Source of the DNA: Azospirillum brasilense
GTDB lineage: Bacteria; Pseudomonadota; Alphaproteobacteria; Azospirillales; Azospirillaceae
Length of the DNA: 64,000 bases
Direction: 5' to 3'
Assembly (NCBI RefSeq): GCF_007827815.1
Contig: NZ_VITH01000002.1
Span: 62,001-126,000 of the forward strand
Shown: positions 53,792 through 64,000 of the stretch, piece by piece
How positions within the stretch are numbered: the first letter of the stretch is position 1
Layout of the letters: each line of letters opens with the position of its first letter
Made by a program: the position numbers and the translations under genes
The notes under the pieces: model-generated
Seen by the model: only the letters and a program-made list of their open reading frames with translations
Told to the model about the DNA's origin: nothing
Database searches by the model: none

Positions 53792-56500
53792 ATGAACATG
53801 GTTTCCAGCGAACTGCTGCTCGGGCTGGCGCAGAACATCGGGCTCTTCGCGGTCGTGGCGGTTGTCTTCCTGCAGATCCGCAGCCGCGCCGCCGGCTGGC
53901 CGGCACCGGCGGCCAACGTCCTGCTGGGCCTGATGTTCGGCGCGGTGGCGGTGCTGGGCATGGCCGATCCGGTGCGGGTGGCGCCGGGCCTGTTCATCGA
54001 CGCGCGCAACGTGATGGTCGGGCTGGCCGGTCCCTTCGGCGGGCCGCTGGCCGGGGCGGCGGCGGCGCTGGTGTCCGCTGCCTTCCGCTTCTGGATGGGC
54101 GGTCCTGGAGCGGTGGCGGGGGTCACCTCGCTGGTCGGGGCCGGGGTGATCGGCATGCTGGTCGGCGCGGCGGCGCGGCGGAGCGGGCGCTTCGGCAATC
54201 GGCACCTGACCGCGCTGGCGCTGCTGGTGACGGTGATGGCCCCCTTCAGCTTCCTGCTGCTGCCCCCCGATATGGCGCACCGGTTGATGGACACCGCGCT
54301 GGTGCCGTTGAGTCTCGGAAACTTCTTCGGAACGCTGGCGCTGGGCACGTTCCTGCGCAAGGAGCAGGAACGCTGCGATCTCCAGACCGCCCTCACCGAA
54401 AGCCAGCGCCGCTTCGCCGCGACGGTGGCCAACCTGCCGGGCGGCGTGTACCAGCGGGTGCTGACGGTGGACGGCCGGCTGCGCTTCCCCTATTGCAGCC
54501 CCGGCTTCTTCCAGGTGATGGGCCTGCCGCCGACGGCGCCGGTGACGCTGGAGGCGCTGAACCGCATCCTCCATCCCGAGGACCGCCCCCGCCTCTACGC
54601 CTCGATCCACGCCTCGGCCGAGACGCTGGAGCCCTGGAACCTCGAATACCGGATCGTCCGGTCGGACGGCGAGATCCGCTGGATCAGCGCCTCCAGCCGC
54701 GCCGTCCGGCGCGACTGCGGCGACATCGTGTGGGACGGCATCGTCACCGACGTCACCGAGGCCAAGCGCAACGAGCAGGCGCTGATCCAGGCCCGCCTGG
54801 AGGCCGAGGCGGCCAGCCGCGCCAAGGCCGAGTTCCTGGCGACGATGAGCCACGAGATGCGCACGCCGCTGAACGGCATCCTCGGCTTCGCCCGCCTGCT
54901 GCTGGACGAGGAGCTGACGTCCCGGCAGCGCCACCACGCCCGTCTGGTGCGCGACGCCGGCCGGTCGCTCCTGACGGTGATCGAGGACGTTCTGGACTTC
55001 TCCCGCATCGAGGCGGGGCGGCTGGTGTTGAACGACATCCCCTTCGCCATCCGCGACCTGATCGCCAACTGCGCGGCGGTGCTGCGTCTGGAGGCCGAGG
55101 CGAAGGGGCTGACTCTGCACGCCGCCGTCGCGCCGGACGTCCCGGAGTGGCTGAGCGGCGATCCCGACCGGCTGCGGCAGGTGGTCCTCAACCTTCTGGC
55201 CAACGCGGTGAAGTTCACCGAGCATGGCGGTGTCGGCCTGACCATCGTGAAGATCGCCGACACGCCCGCCGGGCCGCATCTGACGATCAACGTCACCGAC
55301 ACCGGGATCGGCATTCCCACCGACCGGCAGGGCCAGCTCTTCCAGCGCTTCAGCCAGATCGACCGGTCGCGCGGCGGCACCGGCCTGGGGCTCGCCATCA
55401 GCCGCCGGCTGGTGGAGATGATGGGCGGGACGGTCGGTGTGCAGAGCCAGGCGGGCGTCGGCTCGACCTTCTGGCTGTCACTGGTGCTGCGGGAATCCGA
55501 CCCGCCGGCCCGCGGCCGTCCGCCCTGCGCGGCGGACCTTCTCGTCGTGCGCCGTCCGTTGCGCATCCTGCTGGCCGAGGATCTGGCGATGAACCGGGAA
55601 CTGACCGTGGCCATGCTGCGCGGTGTCGGCCACCGCGTGGACACCGTCACCGACGGGCGGCAGGCGGTCCAGGCGGTGCAGCGCGGCGTCTACGATCTCG
55701 TGCTGATGGACGTGCACATGCCGGAGATGGACGGTCACGCCGCCACGCGGGCGATTCGCGCCCTGCCGCCGCCGGTCGGGGCCATTCCGATCCTGGCGAT
55801 GAGCGCCAGCGCGCTGCCCGACGAGGTCCGCCGCTGCCAGGACGCCGGCATGAACGGCCACATCGCCAAGCCGGTGGACCGCAGGGCCATGCTCGTCGCC
55901 ATCGACCGGGCGGTGGAAGGTCGGACGGCGGACGACCGGGCGGCGGACGACCGGGCGGTGGATGGGCAAATGGTGGACGGGCGAATGGTGGATGGGGAGG
56001 AGCCGGGCGGCCCGGCCGCCCTGTTCCAGGCCGCCTCCTGGCTTCCCGGGGGATCTGGCACGGGCATGTCTCCGCTGACCCTGGCGGAGCCGATTCCGCT
56101 GCGTCAGCCGCTCGACCTCGCGATGCTGCGCCAGCTGTGCGACGATCTGGGGGAGGATGTCTGCGTCCGTCTGGCCGTCGCCTTTCTCGATGAGCTTCCC
56201 GAGCGGATGAGCCTGCTGCGCGCGGCCGGCGAGCCCGGGGGCGATTGCGCCGGCGTGGCGGCGGACGCGCAGGCGCTGGTCGCGCCGGCGGCCAGCCTGG
56301 GGTTGGTTCGTCTGGCGTCGGCCTGCCGCGCGCTCGGCGCCGCCCTCCGCGCGGGCCGCCGGGATGAGGCGGCGGGGCTGATCGCCAGCGTTCTGGACGC
56401 CGCGGAGGAGGGCGCGGAAGCCCTGCGCGGCGTCCTGGCCGCCGACCGGGCCGGCGGCCTTTTCAAGTCTCTTGCGAAGGATATCGCCGGGACGCCATAA
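53792..56500 (+). CDS. hybrid histidine kinase with 5TM sensor and degenerate HPT domain
   Basis: A 902-residue membrane kinase. The first 190 residues are a LytS/YhcK-type 5TM sensor (LIFD-like FIDARNVMVGLAGPFGGPLA). A PAS domain follows (about 205-330), then HisKA with His354 in ATMSHEMRTPLNGILGF, and an HATPase ([26 protein letters not shown]). A receiver domain has Asp640 in LMDVHMPEMDG. The C-terminal helical bundle resembles HPT, but the phosphotransfer His position is Gln827 in ADAQALVAPAASLG, so it should not pass phosphate. Five 15-nt tandem units sit in the linker after the receiver. GGGGGA supports ATG 53792. The next kinase starts 6 nt later. Confidence 0.9.
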   Translation: MNMVSSELLLGLAQNIGLFAVVAVVFLQIRSRAAGWPAPAANVLLGLMFGAVAVLGMADPVRVAPGLFIDARNVMVGLAGPFGGPLAGAAAALVSAAFRFWMGGPGAVAGVTSLVGAGVIGMLVGAAARRSGRFGNRHLTALALLVTVMAPFSFLLLPPDMAHRLMDTALVPLSLGNFFGTLALGTFLRKEQERCDLQTALTESQRRFAATVANLPGGVYQRVLTVDGRLRFPYCSPGFFQVMGLPPTAPVTLEALNRILHPEDRPRLYASIHASAETLEPWNLEYRIVRSDGEIRWISASSRAVRRDCGDIVWDGIVTDVTEAKRNEQALIQARLEAEAASRAKAEFLATMSHEMRTPLNGILGFARLLLDEELTSRQRHHARLVRDAGRSLLTVIEDVLDFSRIEAGRLVLNDIPFAIRDLIANCAAVLRLEAEAKGLTLHAAVAPDVPEWLSGDPDRLRQVVLNLLANAVKFTEHGGVGLTIVKIADTPAGPHLTINVTDTGIGIPTDRQGQLFQRFSQIDRSRGGTGLGLAISRRLVEMMGGTVGVQSQAGVGSTFWLSLVLRESDPPARGRPPCAADLLVVRRPLRILLAEDLAMNRELTVAMLRGVGHRVDTVTDGRQAVQAVQRGVYDLVLMDVHMPEMDGHAATRAIRALPPPVGAIPILAMSASALPDEVRRCQDAGMNGHIAKPVDRRAMLVAIDRAVEGRTADDRAADDRAVDGQMVDGRMVDGEEPGGPAALFQAASWLPGGSGTGMSPLTLAEPIPLRQPLDLAMLRQLCDDLGEDVCVRLAVAFLDELPERMSLLRAAGEPGGDCAGVAADAQALVAPAASLGLVRLASACRALGAALRAGRRDEAAGLIASVLDAAEEGAEALRGVLAADRAGGLFKSLAKDIAGTP
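55926..56000 (+). repeat. five imperfect 15-nt tandem units within the hybrid kinase gene
   Basis: Units of 15 nt start at 55926, the first two identical (CGGCGGACGACCGGG) and the rest diverged to TGGTGGATGGGG-like forms. They encode five 5-residue units of the type R-x-x-D-D/G between the receiver and the HPT-like domain. Length variation of the linker among strains would be expected. Confidence 0.75.
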
Positions 56501-56505
56501 TTCCC

Positions 56506-60489
<3,984 letters not shown>

Positions 60490-60549
60490 CCCGCCCAGCA
60501 CCGCACACCGCACACCGTCTCCCGGGACCCCGCTCTCCAGGAACCGATC

Positions 60550-61470
60550 ATGACCGATGCACGCTCCAAGATCCTGGTGGTCGACGACATCCCCTCGAAT
60601 GTGCATGTGCTGAGCCGCATCCTGAAGGATGAGCACGACATCTATTTCGCGACCGATGGGGCGAAGGCGCTGGAGCTGGTGCAGTCGCGGCTGCCCGATC
60701 TCGTGCTGCTGGACATCATGATGCCGGGGATGGACGGCTACGAGGTCTGTTCGCGGATCAAGGCCGATCCGATCACCCGCGACATCCCGGTCATCTTCAT
60801 CTCGGCCAAGAGCGAGGTGGAGGACGAGACCTACGGGCTTGAGGTCGGCGCCATCGACTTCATCTCCAAGCCGATCAGCCCGCCCATCGTCAAGGCCCGC
60901 GTGCGCAACCATCTGCTGCTGAAGCGGCAGACCGATCTGCTGCGCACCCTGTCCTTCAACGACGGCCTGACCGGCATCGCCAACCGCCGCCGCTTCGACG
61001 AGGTGCTGCTGCGCGAATGGCGGCGCTGCGGGCGGGTGCAGCTTCCGCTGTCGCTGATCATGCTCGATGTCGACCAGTTCAAGCCCTACAACGACCATTA
61101 CGGCCATCAGGCGGGCGACGAATGCCTGCGCGCGGTGGCCCGGCTCCTGGCCGAGCAGATGATGAGGCCGGGCGACCTGATCGCCCGCTACGGCGGCGAG
61201 GAGTTCGTCTGCCTGCTCCCCGAGACCGACGAGGACGGGGCGGTGCAGGTGGCCGAGCGCCTGCGCCAGACGGTGGCCGGGCAGCGCCTCCCCCACGCGG
61301 TGTCCTATGTCGCCGACCACATCACCATCAGCCTGGGCGTCGCCACCGCCCGGCCGCTGCTCGACGACACCCCCGACCGGCTGACCCAGCTCGCCGACGG
61401 CCTGCTCTACGAGGCCAAGCGGGCGGGCCGCAACCGTGTGTGCAGCGGCGGTGTGGAGGTTGCGGTATAA
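60550..61470 (+). CDS. response regulator with GGDEF domain (PleD/WspR-like diguanylate cyclase)
   Basis: A 306-residue cytosolic regulator that should make cyclic di-GMP when phosphorylated. The receiver domain (1-125) has the phosphoacceptor Asp55 in VLLDIMMPGMDGY and KPISPPIVKARV. The GGDEF domain (about 140-300) begins SFNDGLTGIANRRRFDEVLL and has the active GGEEF at 215-219. An RPGD inhibitory site lies five residues before it, so product inhibition is expected. It is 60 nt after the second hybrid kinase on the same strand and is the probable output of the phosphorelay. Confidence 0.93.
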   Translation: MTDARSKILVVDDIPSNVHVLSRILKDEHDIYFATDGAKALELVQSRLPDLVLLDIMMPGMDGYEVCSRIKADPITRDIPVIFISAKSEVEDETYGLEVGAIDFISKPISPPIVKARVRNHLLLKRQTDLLRTLSFNDGLTGIANRRRFDEVLLREWRRCGRVQLPLSLIMLDVDQFKPYNDHYGHQAGDECLRAVARLLAEQMMRPGDLIARYGGEEFVCLLPETDEDGAVQVAERLRQTVAGQRLPHAVSYVADHITISLGVATARPLLDDTPDRLTQLADGLLYEAKRAGRNRVCSGGVEVAV

Positions 61471-61501
61471 GGGGCTGACCTGAGGCATCACGGGTGCAGC
61501 C

Positions 61502-62749
61502 ATGACCGCGGCCAGAGCCGGAGACCACACCGCGAACGGGGACCGGCCTTCCTTTGCAGCGACTCCATCTGCAGCGACTCCGGCCGACGTGCGCGGGCGC
61601 GGCTTCGCCAGCCGGGCCGCCCTGCCGGTCTTGGAGGACTGGATCGACGCCGCCGTCGCCCCGCTGCCGCCGCGCGCCGTGGCGCCCGCCGGACTCGCCG
61701 CGGCACTGGCGGAGGGGGTGGTGCTCGCCGCGCCGCTGACCGCGCCGGATGATTGGCCACCCGCCGACCGGGCCGCCCGCGACGGTGTGGCGATCGCTTC
61801 CAGCGACACGCTCGGCGCCGGTTCCTACAACCCGGTGCCGCTGCCGGACGCCGTCAGGGTTGCGGCGGGCGAGCCGATGCCGCCGGGAACCGACGCGGTC
61901 CTGCCCGTGGGGGCCCTGCAGGCGGACGGACCCTTCGTCGAGGCGCTGGACAGCGCCGCCCCGGGCGACGGGGTGGAGCGGCGGGGCGACGGCCTGCGCG
62001 GCGGGACCGTCCTGCTGACGGCCGGGCACCGGCTGCGCCCGCAGGACCTCGGGCTGCTCGCCGCGCTGGGGGTCGACACGCTGCTCGTCGGCGCCCGCCC
62101 GCGGGTGCGCGTCGTGCTGGCCGGCGGGCCGCGCTCCGGTCCGGAGACGCTGGGCGCCATGCTCACCGCCCTGGTGGGGCGCGACGGCGGCGTGGTGGAG
62201 CTGGTGGGGCCGCTGCCGGCGGACCGTGCCGCTCTGGCCGCCGCCTACGCGGCCCCCGGCGCCGACCTGCTGATCTCCGCCGGGCGCACCGGGGTCGGGG
62301 AGGACGACGTGGCCACGCTGGCGCTGGCCGAGGCGGGGACCTTGGCCCTGCACGGTGTGGCCCTGCGTCCGGGCGATTCGGCGGCGCTGGGGACGGCCGG
62401 CGGCGTGCCCGCCGTCCTGCTGCCCGGCGAGCCGATGGCCTGTCTGGCGGCCTACGAGCTGCTGGCCGGACGGGCGGTGCGCCGGCTCGCCGGGCGGGCC
62501 CCGGCCCTGCCGCACCCGGCGCTTCCCGCCGTGACGGTGCGCAAGCTGGTGTCGGAGATCGGCTGCACCGAACTGTACCGCGTGCGCCGGACGGCGGACG
62601 GGCTGGTCGAGCCCGTCGCCTCCCCGCACCGTCCTGGTCTGGCCGGGGCGGTGCTGGCCGACGGCTTCGTGCTGATCCCGGCAGACAGCGAGGGCGTCCC
62701 CGCCGGGGCGACCGTGACCCTGCGCTGTTTTGACGGTACAAGTCTCTGA
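61502..62749 (+). CDS. degenerate MoeA-like protein
   Basis: A 415-residue protein with the outline of molybdopterin molybdotransferase but weak motifs. ADRAARDGVAIASSDTLGAG retains the D-G-x-A of the MoeA active cleft. Later, LISAGRTGVGEDDVATLALA stands for the normal LLSGGTSKGAGD, and HGVALRPGDSAALGTAGGVP for HGVALKPGKPLCL, losing the key Lys. The canonical S-T-G-D-E region is replaced by VVLAGGPRSGPETLGA. It probably binds pterin or a cofactor without catalysing metal insertion, or acts with the intact MoeA that follows 27 nt downstream. The first 40 residues are an Ala-rich lead. Confidence 0.78.
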   Translation: MTAARAGDHTANGDRPSFAATPSAATPADVRGRGFASRAALPVLEDWIDAAVAPLPPRAVAPAGLAAALAEGVVLAAPLTAPDDWPPADRAARDGVAIASSDTLGAGSYNPVPLPDAVRVAAGEPMPPGTDAVLPVGALQADGPFVEALDSAAPGDGVERRGDGLRGGTVLLTAGHRLRPQDLGLLAALGVDTLLVGARPRVRVVLAGGPRSGPETLGAMLTALVGRDGGVVELVGPLPADRAALAAAYAAPGADLLISAGRTGVGEDDVATLALAEAGTLALHGVALRPGDSAALGTAGGVPAVLLPGEPMACLAAYELLAGRAVRRLAGRAPALPHPALPAVTVRKLVSEIGCTELYRVRRTADGLVEPVASPHRPGLAGAVLADGFVLIPADSEGVPAGATVTLRCFDGTSL

Positions 62750-62776
62750 ACAGAATCAAGCGAGGGGGGAAAGGGC

Positions 62777-64000
62777 GTGTCCAACCAGGACATCCGGCGG
62801 TTTGTCGCCCAGGCGGCCCGGCAGGAGCAGTTTCTCGAGGTGGTGAGCCGCGACGAGGCGGAAGCGCGGTTCCGCCGCCATCTCGACCTAACGCCCAAGG
62901 GGGCGGAGACGGTGCCGCTCGGCGCCGCGCTGGGCCGCGTGCTGGCCGCCGACGTGGTGGCGGCGGTCGATGTGCCCGGTTTCGACCGCTCCTCGGTGGA
63001 CGGCTTCGCGGTGCGCGCTGCCGACACGCTGGGGGCGGGCGAGGACACGCCGGTCGTGCTGCGCTTGAACGACGAGGTGCTGTCGGCCGGACGCGTCCCC
63101 TCCGTGACCGTCGCCCCCGGAACGGCGACGGTGCTCGCCACCGGCGGCATGCTGCCGCGCGGCGCCGACGCCGTGGTTATGGTGGAGCACACCGAATCGC
63201 ACGAGGAGGGCGGAGCCCTCCTGGTGGCGATCCGCAAGCCGGTGGTTCCCGGCGCCTTCGTCGCCGCCGCCGGGTCGGACATCGGGCGCGGCGAGACGGT
63301 GATGCGCCGCGGGCAGGTGCTGACCTCCCGCGAGATCGGCGTGCTGGCGGCCATCGGACGGGCCGAGGTGTCGGTGGTCCGCCGCCCCCGCGTGGCGATC
63401 CTGTCCACCGGCGACGAGATCGTCGCCCCGGGCGAACCGATCCGGCCCGGCGCCGTCTATGATTCGAACGCCGCCGTTCTCGCCGCCGCGGTGGAGGAGC
63501 TGGGCGGGGAGGCGGTCCGGCTGGGCATCGCCCGCGACGACGAGGCGGAACTGGCGCCGCTGGTCGAACAGGGGCTGGCCTGCGACGCGCTGCTGCTGTC
63601 GGGCGGCACGTCGAAGGGGGCGGGCGACCTGTCCCACCGCATCATCAGCCGCCTGACCGATCCCGGAATCGTTGCGCACGGCGTCGCGCTGAAGCCCGGC
63701 AAACCTTTGTGCCTGGCCGTAACGAAGGGCAAGCCGGTGGTGGTCCTGCCCGGCTTCCCGACCTCCGCCATGTTCACCTTCCACGAGTTCGTCGCCCCGG
63801 TGCTGCGCGCGCTGGCCGGCCTGCCGCCCGCGGCGAAGGAAAGCGTGGACGCGACGCTGCCGATGCGGCTGGGATCGGAACGCGGCCGGACCGAATATGT
63901 GATGGTCTCGCTGGTGCGCGGGGCGGACGGCGGGCTGGCGGCCTATCCGCTGTCCAAGGGCTCGGGCGCGGTGACCGCCTTCAGCGCGGCGGACGGCTTC
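62777..64000 (+). CDS. MoeA-type molybdopterin molybdotransferase (3' end beyond window)
   Basis: The first 408 codons of an intact MoeA. Motifs in order: VPGFDRSSVDGFAVRAADTL, GGMLPRGADAVVMVEHT, VAILSTGDEIVAPGEPIRPG, YDSNAAVLAAAVEELGG, LLLSGGTSKGAGDLSHR, then HGVALKPGKPLCLAV and VLPGFPTSAMFTFHEFVAP. The enzyme inserts molybdenum or tungsten into molybdopterin-AMP. The N-terminal QEQFLEVVSRDEAEARFRRH is typical of the long alphaproteobacterial form that continues into a LysR-type substrate-binding domain; that part would lie beyond 64000. Start GTG with GGGGGGAAAGGG upstream. Confidence 0.92.
   Translation, partial: MSNQDIRRFVAQAARQEQFLEVVSRDEAEARFRRHLDLTPKGAETVPLGAALGRVLAADVVAAVDVPGFDRSSVDGFAVRAADTLGAGEDTPVVLRLNDEVLSAGRVPSVTVAPGTATVLATGGMLPRGADAVVMVEHTESHEEGGALLVAIRKPVVPGAFVAAAGSDIGRGETVMRRGQVLTSREIGVLAAIGRAEVSVVRRPRVAILSTGDEIVAPGEPIRPGAVYDSNAAVLAAAVEELGGEAVRLGIARDDEAELAPLVEQGLACDALLLSGGTSKGAGDLSHRIISRLTDPGIVAHGVALKPGKPLCLAVTKGKPVVVLPGFPTSAMFTFHEFVAPVLRALAGLPPAAKESVDATLPMRLGSERGRTEYVMVSLVRGADGGLAAYPLSKGSGAVTAFSAADGF

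Overview
The window is about 64 kb of dense, high-GC, single-copy bacterial chromosome. Gene content points to an alphaproteobacterium of the Azospirillum / Rhodospirillales type. The main clues are the argJ - acetyltransferase - mutT block next to a divergent parvulin/secA pair, a DUF1150 + Hsp20 pair, DUF1178, a MoeA tandem and many large hybrid sensor kinases. The species is an inference from gene order and composition. No insertion sequence, prophage, CRISPR array or rRNA operon was seen. The only RNA gene is one tRNA-Thr(CGT).

Layout. 1-8.3 kb is mostly minus-strand: a truncated EamA transporter, an Arg/Gly/Asp-rich repeat protein, a GT-B glycosyltransferase, tRNA-Thr, recQ, a tiny 24-codon ORF behind a strong hairpin, then argJ-acetyltransferase-mutT and a secreted parvulin. 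8.7-13.9 kb is plus-strand: secA, mscL and a DEAD-box helicase with a long leader. 14-24 kb holds an A+T-richer three-TM protein, cobD with an ankyrin protein, a CydP-like small protein, a TauE/SafE protein behind an FNR-like site, an isolated fliQ, comF, grxC-nitrilase, mntP behind a manganese (yybP-ykoY) riboswitch, two methyltransferases and DUF1178. 24-28.6 kb is the acetate-uptake locus yjcH-actP, followed by a cNMP/CBS/DUF294 regulator and a degenerate DnaQ-like partner. 28.7-33.6 kb has a HisKA_2 sensor kinase, mtnA, DUF4126 and an aldehyde dehydrogenase.

33.6-39.2 kb is a tight carotenoid operon (two CrtI/CrtN-type enzymes, acyltransferase, glycosyltransferase, DUF2141) divergent from the aldehyde dehydrogenase. 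The enzyme set resembles the staphyloxanthin pathway, but no carotene synthase gene is present. 39-48 kb carries an exonuclease, a Nudix hydrolase, a methyltransferase, an unaccompanied periplasmic binding protein, acnA and an O-antigen-type acyltransferase. 48.5-53.2 kb has a LytTR membrane regulator translationally coupled to an unknown coiled-coil protein, the DUF1150-hsp20 heat-shock pair behind an RpoH-like promoter, and a GtrA/GtrB-type pair. 53.8-61.5 kb is a signalling block of two hybrid histidine kinases and a PleD-like diguanylate cyclase. The first kinase appears to have lost the phosphotransfer histidine of its HPT domain. The window closes with two MoeA-like genes, the first degenerate and the second cut by the window edge.

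Most of the window is conserved housekeeping. The least explained parts are the unknown protein + LytTR pair, the degenerate-HPT kinase pair, the DUF294/pseudo-exonuclease pair beside actP, the three-TM orphan flanked by palindromes, and the hairpin + 24-codon ORF.
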